Counted from the first letter of the stretch, positions 1 to 7,964 are shown. The stretch: 39,630 nt of DNA from Colimorpha_A sp045591885 (GCA_045591885.1 JAZNTT010000081.1:1-39630); one strand, 5' to 3'. Notes: a model not told the origin generated them from the sequence alone. Program-made: numbers and translations.

Positions 1-30
1 CTCCCGAACGAATCGTTCGGGAGTTTTAAT
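1..30 (+). terminator. Rho-independent terminator of an off-window gene
   Basis: A perfect inverted repeat (ctcccgaacg / cgttcgggag) is followed by TTTT on the plus strand. No plus-strand gene lies upstream inside the window, so it probably ends a gene to the left of position 1. Confidence 0.7.
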
Positions 31-35
31 AATAT

Positions 36-64
36 AAAAAACGGCTCGAACGAGCCGTTTTTTT
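36..64. terminator. Bidirectional terminator downstream of the Mrp-like gene
   Basis: A perfect stem (acggctcg / cgagccgt) is flanked by an A-tract on the left and a T-tract on the right, so it can work on both strands. It lies a few bases after the stop codon of the minus-strand Mrp/Nbp35 gene. Confidence 0.8.
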
Positions 65-67
65 ATA

Positions 68-901
68 TTATATCTTGAGGGTTTCCTCAATATAGTCAGC
101 CGCAGCCTCCATGGCATCGCATTCCATAAGCTCAAGAGCGCCCTTGTCGCAGAGGTTTGCAAGCGAGGGGTCGATCGGCACCTTAGCAAGTACCTTAAGA
201 CCGTATTCGTTAGCTACGTCCTCAACGTGGCTTTCACCGAACACCTTGATCTGCTTGCCGCAATCGGGGCAGGAGAGATAGCTCATGTTTTCAACGATTC
301 CGAGAACGGGGACGTTCATAAGCTTTGCCATTCTGACAGCCTTAGCTACAATCATAGAAACAAGCTCCTGAGGGCTGGTTACGATAACGATTCCGTCAAG
401 AGGGAGAGACTGAAAAACGGTAAGCGGAACGTCGCCGGTTCCGGGAGGCATATCGACGAACATATAGTCGACGTCGTCCCAGAAAACGTCGGTCCAGAAC
501 TGCTTTACGGTTCCTGCAATAACAGGACCTCTCCAAACAACGGGAGTAGTATCCTCGTCAAGAAGAAGATTAAGGCTCATGATCTTTGTTCCCATCTTTG
601 AAACAACAGGGAATATTCCTCTGTCATCGCCCTTAACGGGACCCTTTACACCGAATATCTTCGGAATCGACGGGCCGGTAATATCCGCGTCAAGAATACC
701 CGTCATAAGCTCTCTGCGGTTCATGGTAATTGCGAGCATTGAAGTGACGAGGGATTTACCGACACCGCCCTTACCGCTGACTATACCAATAACTCTTTTG
801 ATCTTGCTGTGAGCATTTGCGGGAGCGAGCAGGCTTTCTTTTTGGGAAGAGCAGCTGCCGTTGCTTGCACAAGTGCTGCAGTCATGTGTACATTCTGACA
901 T
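68..901 (-). CDS. Mrp/Nbp35-family P-loop ATPase (Fe-S cluster carrier)
   Basis: A 277-aa protein of the Mrp/Nbp35/ApbC family, cytosolic ATPases that bind and pass on Fe-S clusters. Seen: a deviant Walker A motif (GKGGVGKS, about residues 43-50), a DADITGPSIP switch segment, the VDMPPGTGD segment, and a C-terminal CPDC pair (about 212-215) that is the usual cluster-binding CxxC of the family. The N-terminus has an extra cysteine cluster (C4, C8, C11, C17), as in Nbp35-type members, so it may bind a second cluster; that part is inference. The start is ATG at 901, with a strong AGGAGG-type site at 907-914. A promoter lies just upstream and a terminator just downstream, so it is monocistronic. 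Length and motifs look intact. Confidence 0.93.
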   Translation of the reverse strand: MSECTHDCSTCASNGSCSSQKESLLAPANAHSKIKRVIGIVSGKGGVGKSLVTSMLAITMNRRELMTGILDADITGPSIPKIFGVKGPVKGDDRGIFPVVSKMGTKIMSLNLLLDEDTTPVVWRGPVIAGTVKQFWTDVFWDDVDYMFVDMPPGTGDVPLTVFQSLPLDGIVIVTSPQELVSMIVAKAVRMAKLMNVPVLGIVENMSYLSCPDCGKQIKVFGESHVEDVANEYGLKVLAKVPIDPSLANLCDKGALELMECDAMEAAADYIEETLKI

Positions 902-936
902 TATATTGCCTCCTGAAATTACATCTACAATATGAT

Positions 937-965
937 ATTATACCCCCGTTTATCGGAAAAATCAA
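937..965 (-). promoter_or_regulatory. Promoter of the Mrp-like gene
   Basis: On the minus strand, TTGATT (960-965) is followed by a 17-nt spacer and TATAAT (937-942), about 36 nt before the start codon. Confidence 0.75.
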
Positions 966-1041
966 TAGGAAAATGAATAAAAAAACTGTTTGTAATTCTT
1001 TTGTGAATTTTGTTAAAAAAAGTAAAATCGGGAATAATATG

Positions 1042-1050
1042 TGATATAAT
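1042..1050 (+). promoter_or_regulatory. Extended -10 promoter of the serine hydrolase gene
   Basis: TGaTATAAT matches an extended -10 element. No good -35 hexamer is seen at 17 nt, which is usual for extended -10 promoters. The same TGTGATATAAT string occurs before the Lrp-like gene and the SDR gene. Confidence 0.6.
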
Positions 1051-1080
1051 TTAGTTAAAGAAATGAAAGGAGAACGAACT

Positions 1081-2838
1081 TTGGATATTTTTGTAAATAC
1101 CGCCTTATTCAAATATGTAATGCGCTTTCTTGACGGAACGTCGCCGATGAAGGCACATATAAAATACACTATGCCGAAGCCTCTTTGTCCTATCGGAATG
1201 GCCAATACAAAGCCGCTTCCAAGGGTCTCGTCTGAAAACGTCGGGATACCATCCTCGGTTCTCTCCGCGTTTCTTGACGAGGCGATAAATAAATGCGGTC
1301 TTGACCTACACGGCGTTACCGTTGTCAGAAACGGCAACGTCATTTGCGACGCACAGATAGGTCCTTACCGAAGTGAATATTACCACGTCTGTCATTCTCT
1401 CAGTAAATCAGTTACCGCGATGGCGATAGGAATGCTTATTGACGAGGGCAGGCTGACCCTTGACAGTAAGGTCACGAAGCTTCTCGAAAAACGCGTGCCG
1501 GCACTGTCTATGCTGGGATACCGTTCGCTTACCGTACGTCATCTGCTCACAATGACCTCGGGCGCATCCTTTGCCGAAACAGGTGTTACAGTCGAAAAGC
1601 ATTGGCTCAAAGCCTTTTTCGAGTCGGGAATTACGTCAGCCCCGGGTAAGAAATTTCACTATAACAGCCTTAATTCGTACGTTCTTTCCTGTATCGTAAA
1701 GGAAGTGAGCGGTGAAGGGCTTTGCAAATACCTTAAAAAGCGCCTCTTTGAGCCGCTCGGAATCACAAAATATCATTGGGAGCTTTCACCGGAGGGTGTT
1801 GAATGCGGAGGCTGGGGTCTTTACCTTACCCGTGAGGACATGGCGAAGCTTGGTCAGCTCTATCTTGATGATGGCGTTTACAACGGTAAACGTATAATAT
1901 CCGATAGCTGGATAAAGATGTCGACGATGCCGTGGATAAAGACCCCTGACGAGTATGGCGCCTTTGATTACGGCTATCATGTCTGGGCGGATAAATACGG
2001 GAAGAGCTTTCTGTTTAACGGAATGTTCTGTCAGGACGTGCTTGTTTTGCGAGAGCAGAGAATCGTGATCGCCACGAACGGAGGGCTTGAACAGCTCTTC
2101 CAGCAGAGTGAATACTATAATCTGATCTTCAAGTATTTCGACGTTCCCTTTTTCCGCCCGATTCCGAAGACAAAGAATCTCAAAAAGTTTTTGCGTGATC
2201 TAAAAAGCGGCGGCAGACACCATTTATTTGCGCCGAGGATTCCTTCGGATATAAAAAAGAATATCGGTGTGATCTACCGTGCTGACGATTGCTCTAAAAA
2301 GCCGCTTAAGGGGGTGCAAAAGAAAGGCAACCCTCTTTCGTACGGCGTTCTTCCGATGACCGAACAAATGCTCAGAAACACCTACGGAACGGGCATCAGT
2401 TCTGTGACTCTGAACAAAGAGGGCAGAGCATTGTTTCTCGACATCGAGGAGACTGAGGGAATCAAGCGAATACCTATAACGATCGATAAATGGACAGATA
2501 CCGTTCTTCATTTCGGTAATACGGATTATCGCGCATCAGCGTATTCTACCTTGTCAAGGAACGAGGACGGATTCAGAGTTTTGAAGATCAAGCTTGCGTT
2601 TCCCGAGGTAGCCAGCACGAGAATAATCAAGATCTATTTTAAAAACAATTCTGTTCTCGTCACAATGTCCGAAAGCCCGGGAATGGAGCTTATAAGAATA
2701 TTTGCAGACGAGCTTGAAGCAACCCTCAAAAAGAACAAGTTGCTTTCCGAGGTTGTTTCGCTTCTCGACTCAGATGCTATATTCTTGAAGCTCGAAAGAC
2801 GGTTTGAACCGACGTTTACGCTTGAAAAAGAAAAATAA
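1081..2838 (+). CDS. Serine hydrolase, class C beta-lactamase/DD-peptidase fold
   Basis: A predicted 585-aa penicillin-binding-protein-like serine hydrolase. The beta-lactamase-type domain covers about residues 50-345: nucleophile motif SLSK (S106 to K109) in CHSLSKS, a FHYNS segment with the family tyrosine near residue 194, and WGLYLTREDMAKLGQLYLDDG, typical of these esterase/peptidase proteins. The usual C-terminal HxG/KTG triad is not obvious (FLFNGM is at that place). About 240 C-terminal residues form a second region that I do not recognise. An in-frame ATG exists at 1063, but AAAGGAG (1066-1072) lies inside that extension, 8 nt before TTG 1081, so TTG is the better start. There is no clear signal peptide, so a cytoplasmic location is possible. 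The substrate cannot be told. It is followed by a terminator. Confidence 0.82.
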   Translation: MDIFVNTALFKYVMRFLDGTSPMKAHIKYTMPKPLCPIGMANTKPLPRVSSENVGIPSSVLSAFLDEAINKCGLDLHGVTVVRNGNVICDAQIGPYRSEYYHVCHSLSKSVTAMAIGMLIDEGRLTLDSKVTKLLEKRVPALSMLGYRSLTVRHLLTMTSGASFAETGVTVEKHWLKAFFESGITSAPGKKFHYNSLNSYVLSCIVKEVSGEGLCKYLKKRLFEPLGITKYHWELSPEGVECGGWGLYLTREDMAKLGQLYLDDGVYNGKRIISDSWIKMSTMPWIKTPDEYGAFDYGYHVWADKYGKSFLFNGMFCQDVLVLREQRIVIATNGGLEQLFQQSEYYNLIFKYFDVPFFRPIPKTKNLKKFLRDLKSGGRHHLFAPRIPSDIKKNIGVIYRADDCSKKPLKGVQKKGNPLSYGVLPMTEQMLRNTYGTGISSVTLNKEGRALFLDIEETEGIKRIPITIDKWTDTVLHFGNTDYRASAYSTLSRNEDGFRVLKIKLAFPEVASTRIIKIYFKNNSVLVTMSESPGMELIRIFADELEATLKKNKLLSEVVSLLDSDAIFLKLERRFEPTFTLEKEK

Positions 2839-2864
2839 AACATCGCCCGCAGGGGCGATGTTTT
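2837..2864. terminator. Bidirectional terminator between convergent genes
   Basis: The hairpin aaaacatcgccc / ggggcgatgtttt overlaps the stop of the serine hydrolase and lies 5 nt before the stop of the opposing membrane protein gene. A- and T-tracts flank both sides. Confidence 0.85.
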
Positions 2865-2868
2865 AATA

Positions 2869-3435
2869 TTATTCTCTGTTGTGCTCGTTTTTCGGAGCGG
2901 GGAGTATGCGGAAGCCTTTGACGCCTGCCATATATGCGATCATACAGGTAATAAGAGACGGAATGATGATGATCAGGTACGCCCACGGGTTAAAGTTGAA
3001 AACGACGTATACGATACCGCTGTACATTCCCTCGATAAGCCCGCCGATAAGTCTGCCGACTCCGTAAACGTCTGCCGCCCAACCGGGGGAAACGGGGGTG
3101 CCGTTATTGAATGACGATGCACCGTAATATCCGACAAGAGCGAGAATTGCGATTATAAAATTCGGAATATTCGCGATAAGGGACATATATAGTCCCTTGA
3201 ATCGGTTGTAGTTAAGACGCTTTGCTTCAATGCGTATTTTTTCCTCGTATCCGAGATCCCACGTCATCGTGTAGAGAAGCACCATGTAAAAGCAAGCGGC
3301 AAAGATACTCGAAAGCAGGAAGAGGGTATTTCCGGGAGTTGCAAAGGAGAGTGCAATTCCGAATATCGTCATTCCTATTTGGTTTATAAACATTTTGAAT
3401 ATAGAATAAGAATTGTCCTTAAAGAAGAACTTCAT
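2869..3435 (-). CDS. Small multi-pass membrane protein, function unknown
   Basis: A 188-aa hydrophobic protein that I do not recognise. It shows four likely membrane segments (about residues 14-32, 37-60, 84-105 and 151-172), a charged loop rich in Lys/Arg/Glu after segment 2, and a hydrophilic tail ending in NEHNRE. A Gly-rich stretch (VYGVGRLIGGLIEGMYSG) precedes the last segment. There is no enzymatic motif. The ATG start at 3435 has an AAAGGA sequence about 13 nt upstream, which is rather far, so the ribosome-binding site is weak. It stands alone, convergent with the serine hydrolase and divergent from the recombinase gene. Confidence 0.75.
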   Translation of the reverse strand: MKFFFKDNSYSIFKMFINQIGMTIFGIALSFATPGNTLFLLSSIFAACFYMVLLYTMTWDLGYEEKIRIEAKRLNYNRFKGLYMSLIANIPNFIIAILALVGYYGASSFNNGTPVSPGWAADVYGVGRLIGGLIEGMYSGIVYVVFNFNPWAYLIIIIPSLITCMIAYMAGVKGFRILPAPKNEHNRE

Positions 3436-3492
3436 TAGCTACCGTGATCCTTTCGGAAATTACATAGATTTACGGTTCATATTTTACTATAA

Positions 3493-3511
3493 TTTTGTGA
3501 TAGTTTTGTGA
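3493..3511. repeat. Direct repeat TTTTGTGA x2 with 11-bp period
   Basis: TTTTGTGA at 3493-3500 and 3504-3511 lies between the divergent membrane protein and recombinase genes. The 11-bp phasing would put both copies on the same DNA face, as in a tandem regulator site. No regulator can be named. Confidence 0.4.
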
Positions 3512-3609
3512 ATAAATAAGAAAAAAGAAGAAAATTTACATTTTGTCAATGAATATGCAAAGTAAAATATGTATCATATAATTGTAATTGTACTAAATCA
3601 GGAGGACCT

Positions 3610-4611
3610 ATGACACAGCTTCCCGAGTTTGTAAGTGAATTTTCACAGTATATGCTCGTTGTACGCGGACGGCTTCCGAGGACAGTTGAGCAGTACGAGA
3701 TCGACCTTATGCTTTTCTTTAAATTTTTGCGCGCGAAGAGGGAAGGACTTCCCCTGTCTGGCGAGGAATTTGACGAAATGACGATCTTTGATCTTGATTA
3801 TGACTTTGCCGCATCTGTAAAGAAAAGCGAGGTAATGGAGTTTCTTTCCTTCGTTGCCATCGACCGTGATAACCACGCGAGAACGAGAGCAAGAAAGCTC
3901 TCGTCACTCAAATCCTTTTATCGCTATTACTGCGGCGTCGCAATGCGCTTCAAGGATAATCCGACGGCAAACATAGATACGCCTAAGATCCCTAAAACTC
4001 TCCCGAAGCATCTTACGGCAGATGAGAGCATTGAGCTTCTACGCGCCGTAAACAGTGATGACGAAAGCCGCTTTAAGGAAAGGAACTTCTGTATAATTAC
4101 CCTCTTTCTCAACTGCGGAATGCGTCTAAGTGAGCTTGTCGGACTTAACCTCGGCGACCTTGACCGCGACCTGCGTTCGCTCCGCGTAATGGGTAAGGGC
4201 GCAAAGGAAAGAGTGATATACTTAAACGACGCCTGCCGTTCCGCTCTTGAAAATTACATAAAGGTAAGAGATAAGAATCCGCAGGGCGGGCACCGTAACG
4301 CCTTATTTTTAAGCTCGCGCCGTACTCGAATAAGTAAACAGATGGTACAAACCGTCGTTTATAAATATCTTGATGCGGCGGGCTTCGATAACCGCGGTCT
4401 TTCGGTTCATAAGCTGCGACACACCGCCGCAACGCTTATGTATCAGACGGGAAAGGTCGATATACGCGTCCTCAAGGACATTCTCGGTCACGAGCAGCTT
4501 AATACGACGCAGATATATACTCACGTTTCAAACAGCGAAATGGAAAGAGCAATGAGCCAGAATCCGCTTGCTTCGCTTACCGAAAAGAAGGTCGGTAAAA
4601 ACGAGAGTTGA
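3610..4611 (+). CDS. Tyrosine recombinase, XerC/XerD-like
   Basis: A 333-aa site-specific DNA recombinase. The N-terminal SAM-like core-binding domain covers about residues 5-115, with the typical TVEQYEIDLMLFFKFL and KLSSLKSFYRYY segments. The catalytic domain keeps the full set: R172 (NCGMRLSEL), K196 (MGKGAKER), H267 and R270 (HKLRHT), H294 (LGHEQ) and nucleophile Y303 (QIYTH). Xer proteins resolve chromosome dimers at dif; this one is about 30 residues longer than XerC/D, mostly through an insertion near residues 43-70. No phage or integron genes are nearby, which favours a housekeeping role over a mobile element. AGGAGG (3600-3605) sits 4 nt before ATG 3610. Whether it is XerC, XerD or a lone XerH-type enzyme cannot be settled here. 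Confidence 0.9.
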   Translation: MTQLPEFVSEFSQYMLVVRGRLPRTVEQYEIDLMLFFKFLRAKREGLPLSGEEFDEMTIFDLDYDFAASVKKSEVMEFLSFVAIDRDNHARTRARKLSSLKSFYRYYCGVAMRFKDNPTANIDTPKIPKTLPKHLTADESIELLRAVNSDDESRFKERNFCIITLFLNCGMRLSELVGLNLGDLDRDLRSLRVMGKGAKERVIYLNDACRSALENYIKVRDKNPQGGHRNALFLSSRRTRISKQMVQTVVYKYLDAAGFDNRGLSVHKLRHTAATLMYQTGKVDIRVLKDILGHEQLNTTQIYTHVSNSEMERAMSQNPLASLTEKKVGKNES

Positions 4612-4636
4612 CATTAGAGCGAATTTATGGTATCAT
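4608..4636 (+). promoter_or_regulatory. Promoter of the 102-aa gene / hslO unit
   Basis: TTGACA (4608-4613), a 17-nt spacer and TATCAT (4631-4636) form a near-consensus sigma-A-type promoter. The -35 box overlaps the stop codon of the recombinase gene (4609-4611). Confidence 0.75.
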
Positions 4637-4681
4637 ATACTTTACGAAATAACGCCCGTTTGGGCTTAACGGAGGATAAAA

Positions 4682-4990
4682 ATGACTGATTATCAGGGTA
4701 ACGGAATAAACGGCGAGTTCCTTGTTTATAAGGATAAGCCGCTTGTAAGAAAAGATAATATGTATTGCTACGGCGATATGAAGGACGATTACGTGCTTTT
4801 CCTTATGGTCGTAACGACGAAGAAGACCGACGCAGGAATTGAGATTCCCGACCTCGTTATCGTTCAGGTAATGAGCACGGACGAAAGCAAGAGCCCTGCT
4901 GACCGCCTTGCAAAGCAGTTCGAAAAGAACGGCCTTTACGACGCTATAGACATCGGACTTATCTGGCTTGAGAAGCTTAACCGCAAATAA
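4682..4990 (+). CDS. Conserved-looking small protein of unknown function, upstream of hslO
   Basis: A 102-aa acidic soluble protein that I do not recognise. It has no cysteine-rich motif and only one Cys, no membrane segment, and a mixed alpha/beta composition (VLFLMVVTTKK, DLVIVQVMST, then a charged helix and a C-terminal IGLIWLEKL helix). Coding evidence: its own promoter, a strong GGAGGA site (4671-4676) five nucleotides before ATG, codon use like the neighbours, and a stop only 1 nt before the hslO start. The tight coupling to hslO suggests a shared stress or redox context, but that is inference only. Confidence 0.8.
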   Translation: MTDYQGNGINGEFLVYKDKPLVRKDNMYCYGDMKDDYVLFLMVVTTKKTDAGIEIPDLVIVQVMSTDESKSPADRLAKQFEKNGLYDAIDIGLIWLEKLNRK

Positions 4991-4991
4991 T

Positions 4992-5870
4992 ATGGGTAAG
5001 CTCGTTCGTTCAATTTCGGCAGACGGCACCGTCATAATGATGGCGTCGGATACGACGGATATAGTTGAGACTGCCGCGAGGATCCACGGCACGTCGAAGG
5101 TATGCTCGGCGGCGCTCGGCAGACTTATGACGGGTGCTTCCTTTATGGGACAGATGATGAAGGAAGAAAAGGGAACGGTAACGCTTCGTATAAACGGCGG
5201 CGGACCTTGCGGCTCTGTGATATGCGTTTCCGACTACCTTGGTAACGTAAAGGGATACGTTATGAATCCCGACGTTGATCTTCCGTTAAAGGAAAACGGC
5301 AAGCTCGACGTTGGAGGCGCTGTCGGTACAGACGGCTACCTCTCGGTAATGAAGGACTTCGGCACGGGTGACCCCTATACGGGACAGATCCCGATTGCAA
5401 CGGGGGAAATTGCAGAGGATATAACGTCCTATTATGCAATAAGCGAGCAAATACCGACGGTCTGCGCCCTCGGAGTGCTTGTCAATCCCGATAATTCAAT
5501 TGCTGTCGCAGGCGGATTTATAATTCAGCTTCTTCCCGCCGCAGGTGATGATACCATCGAGACGGTCGAAAGATGCTTAAATGGATTAAAGCCGGTAACT
5601 ACCATGCTCGCAAGCGGAATGCAGCCCGAGGATATCTGCGTAAACGTCCTTAACGAATTTGAAATGGAGATCCTCGACGAGTTCGATATATCCTTCAAGT
5701 GCGATTGTTCTCGTGATAAAGTCGAAAAGGCACTCATTTCCGCAGGTGTCAAGGAGCTTGAGGATATGGCAAAGGACGAGGTTACTTCCGTAAGCTGTCA
5801 GTTCTGCCGCGAAAAGTACGATTTCACGTCGGCGGACATCACGCGTATACTTATAAAAGCAGCAAAGTAA
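4992..5870 (+). CDS. hslO: Hsp33 redox-regulated chaperonin
   Basis: A 292-aa Hsp33, a cytosolic holdase chaperone switched on by oxidation and unfolding. Seen: the N-terminal domain (VRSISADGTVIMMASDTTDIVETA, ALGRLMTGASFMGQMMK, RINGGGPCG and VGTDGYLSVMKD segments, all family hallmarks) and the C-terminal zinc switch CDC (about residues 237-239) plus CQFC (about 266-269). In the reduced form these four cysteines bind Zn; disulfide formation releases it. An in-frame ATG 24 nt earlier lies inside the upstream gene; ATG 4992 gives the normal Hsp33 N-terminus (MGKLVRSI) and starts 1 nt after the preceding stop, implying translational coupling. The length is typical. Confidence 0.96.
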   Translation: MGKLVRSISADGTVIMMASDTTDIVETAARIHGTSKVCSAALGRLMTGASFMGQMMKEEKGTVTLRINGGGPCGSVICVSDYLGNVKGYVMNPDVDLPLKENGKLDVGGAVGTDGYLSVMKDFGTGDPYTGQIPIATGEIAEDITSYYAISEQIPTVCALGVLVNPDNSIAVAGGFIIQLLPAAGDDTIETVERCLNGLKPVTTMLASGMQPEDICVNVLNEFEMEILDEFDISFKCDCSRDKVEKALISAGVKELEDMAKDEVTSVSCQFCREKYDFTSADITRILIKAAK

Positions 5871-5876
5871 AAAAAC

Positions 5877-5903
5877 AAGGGAAAGGCGGACCGTCTTTCC
5901 CTT
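5877..5903 (-). terminator. Hairpin after hslO, U-tract only on the minus strand
   Basis: A 9-bp stem (aagggaaag / ctttccctt) is preceded on the plus strand by A7 and followed by gaattgt. It is therefore a good intrinsic terminator for minus-strand transcripts (stem then TTGTTTTTTT) but weak for hslO. Confidence 0.5.
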
Positions 5904-5920
5904 GAATTGTATAGGTGTTT

Positions 5921-6796
5921 ATGAAGGAAAAAATCAATAATAACCTTAATAAAAAATTAAAAATAGTTTTATTCGTTTTTGCTTTTTTGCTCATTTTGTT
6001 TTTGGTCTATTCGCACTTTGAAAATACAGTTATTGAGGTAACAAATTATACTGTGAAGTCTGAGCGGTTGCCGAATAGCTTTGATGGGTTCAGAATCGTT
6101 CAGGTAAGTGATCTGCACAGTGCCGATTTCGGTAACGGACATAAAGGACTTATAAGTAAAATAAAGGCGTGTAAGCCCGATATTATCGTTGTTACGGGCG
6201 ACCTCTGTGCGACTGATAAAAATAAAGACATAAACCTCGCCATTCTATTTATGGAAAAGGCGGTAAAGATAGCTCCCGTTTATTATATAACGGGCAACCA
6301 TGAGGCTGCACTTGACAGGTGTCTTTTACTTATGACAAGAATTGAGGAGCTTGGCGTTACGATTCTCAATGATGACGAAGTGACGGTTTCCGTAGGCGAT
6401 GAAAGCATAAAGCTTCTCGGCGTTTCCGACCCGAGTTTTGATAGAGTTTCAAGAACAAAGGAGAAGTCGGTAATGCGAAATAAGCTTGACCGACTTGCGG
6501 GGGTCGGTGACAGCTACACTATACTTTTGTCGCACCGTCCCGAAATGTTATCAATATATTCGGAGTATAATATCGACCTCGTATTCACAGGTCACGCGCA
6601 TGGCGGACAGATAAGGCTTCCGTTTATTGGCGGACTGTACGCGCCGAATCAAGGCGTTTTCCCCAAATATACCGCAGGAATTCACGAAAGAAACGGCACG
6701 ATAATGATAATCAGCCGAGGCATCGGAAGCTCGTCGTTCCCGTTCAGGATCAACAACAATCCCGAGCTTGTCTGCGTCACGCTCAAAAAAGCATAA
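5921..6796 (+). CDS. Membrane-anchored metallophosphoesterase, YaeI-like
   Basis: A 291-aa calcineurin-like phosphoesterase with one N-terminal membrane anchor (about residues 15-33) and the catalytic domain most likely outside the cytoplasmic membrane. Metal-binding motifs are all present: DLHS (D-x-H), GDLC, GNHE, SHRPE and GHAHGGQIRLP, in the usual order. The GHxHGGQ ending and the anchor place it near the YaeI/phosphodiesterase group, whose substrates in other bacteria include lipid-linked phosphates; the substrate here is unknown. A GTG at 5915 is also in frame, but the SD-like AGGTG (5913-5917) favours ATG 5921. No promoter is evident after hslO, so it may be transcribed by read-through of the weak hairpin. 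A strong terminator follows. Confidence 0.88.
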   Translation: MKEKINNNLNKKLKIVLFVFAFLLILFLVYSHFENTVIEVTNYTVKSERLPNSFDGFRIVQVSDLHSADFGNGHKGLISKIKACKPDIIVVTGDLCATDKNKDINLAILFMEKAVKIAPVYYITGNHEAALDRCLLLMTRIEELGVTILNDDEVTVSVGDESIKLLGVSDPSFDRVSRTKEKSVMRNKLDRLAGVGDSYTILLSHRPEMLSIYSEYNIDLVFTGHAHGGQIRLPFIGGLYAPNQGVFPKYTAGIHERNGTIMIISRGIGSSSFPFRINNNPELVCVTLKKA

Positions 6797-6819
6797 AAGC
6801 CCGCATTCGCGGGCTTTTT
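6795..6819. terminator. Bidirectional terminator between convergent genes
   Basis: The hairpin aaaagcccgc / gcgggctttttt overlaps the stop codon of the phosphoesterase gene and touches the stop codon of the opposing uronate-isomerase-like gene. Confidence 0.85.
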
Positions 6820-7964
6820 CATATTCTCATTCGGTTTTTGATATTTGCATAGGTGAGGTCCAATAGTAATGAGTCGGGATCTGAAATCAGTGACAGATCT
6901 TGATATGATCTGTCTCTATTTGATATAAGTGAAGCGATCGCCATCGTGTCGGTAATGCCGTGCTGATATTCAATGGCAAGACCGATCGGAAATACCTTTG
7001 CAAGCTCGGTAAGATCGGGACTGACGGGAATTATTGACGGAAGCCCATATTCGTTACGGCATGAAAAATCGAGTGCGAGGGGTATAACGTGCTTTGGATC
7101 ATTCGATTTAACTATCATGCTTGTCGGAAGCTTTTTGTTGAGCTTAAAATAATCGAGCAGGCGTTTAAGCTCGCTTGGGTGACACGAAAATTCTGTCAAA
7201 ATATTGCAGTTTTGTGCACAAAAAGTGCCGAAAAGTGACGTTAAAACGTAGGTTATAAGCCCGTTTTGATCCGAAACCGACACTGTTTTTCCGTTTTTTA
7301 GCGCTGTGTATATTTCGTACACCTCGTGCTTGCGGCTCATTCTTTCAAACTGATAATCGTCTCGCAAAGCGAGCGAAACACTGAACGATCCACGCTCTGC
7401 ACGGTCACTGATTGCCGATGCGATCTTACATACGAAGCTCTCAAGATCGGCTTCAGAATTGAGCGTGGAAGTAACGAGAGAGGTAACGTCGGAAAGGTCG
7501 GTAACCGAATAAATGTCAATTTCGTCTGATGAAATATCGAAATTATCAAATGGCGAAACACGGATGGACAAGCTCTCAACACCGAGAGCCGAGAGCAGTG
7601 AAACCGGGGTCGGAGCGTTATCGTCGATAAAGGCGTTTAATATCTCCCAAAGCTCTTCACAGTTAAAAGGCGACAGTTGCTCATATACACCGAAAACGTC
7701 CTCTAAAAGCCGTTTTATGCCGTTATACACGCTGTGTCCGGCAAGGAATTCCATAGACGAGCAGATCGCTGTAAAGCACTCGTAATCGGAAGCGCTTCCG
7801 TCAAGAATGCGTTCTTCGGCTCCGCAAAGGCGGAGCGCATCTCTAACACTTTTTGCGCTCATCAAAAGCTGACCGATATTGCGATACGGCTTGTTATCGC
7901 GTATAGCATTTATATCAAATTCGCTGTCGTATATAAGTATTGACCGGCAAAGCATATCTTCCAT
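6819..7964 (-). CDS. Degenerate uronate isomerase (UxaC)-like protein, probable pseudoenzyme
   Basis: A 381-aa protein that aligns by eye with glucuronate/uronate isomerase (UxaC, amidohydrolase superfamily; usual length about 465 aa). Matches in order: GQLLMSAKSVRDALRLCGAEERILDGSASDYECF (UxaC has a similar MR..GV.E..I.G.ASDYE.F block), GHSVYNGIKRLLEDVFGV, then EELWEILN, LLDYFKLNKKLPTSMIVKSNDP (UxaC: LLDYL...LPKTILY.LNP), and a tail resembling DICYNNAKNYF (DLTYANIKNRM). The N-terminal metal-binding HCH of UxaC is replaced by DSE (residues 13-15), and the CTTDDP and HIG active-site segments are not seen. Metal-dependent isomerase activity is therefore unlikely. The reading frame is open and has a promoter. 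In-frame TTG 7976 was rejected because GGAG overlaps it and fits ATG 7964. Confidence 0.7.
   Translation of the reverse strand: MEDMLCRSILIYDSEFDINAIRDNKPYRNIGQLLMSAKSVRDALRLCGAEERILDGSASDYECFTAICSSMEFLAGHSVYNGIKRLLEDVFGVYEQLSPFNCEELWEILNAFIDDNAPTPVSLLSALGVESLSIRVSPFDNFDISSDEIDIYSVTDLSDVTSLVTSTLNSEADLESFVCKIASAISDRAERGSFSVSLALRDDYQFERMSRKHEVYEIYTALKNGKTVSVSDQNGLITYVLTSLFGTFCAQNCNILTEFSCHPSELKRLLDYFKLNKKLPTSMIVKSNDPKHVIPLALDFSCRNEYGLPSIIPVSPDLTELAKVFPIGLAIEYQHGITDTMAIASLISNRDRSYQDLSLISDPDSLLLDLTYANIKNRMRI

Noticed and set aside
3610..4611. Recombinase as a sign of an integrated mobile element
   Set aside because: No att-like repeats, no other phage or transposon genes nearby, and no tRNA next to it; a housekeeping Xer role is simpler.
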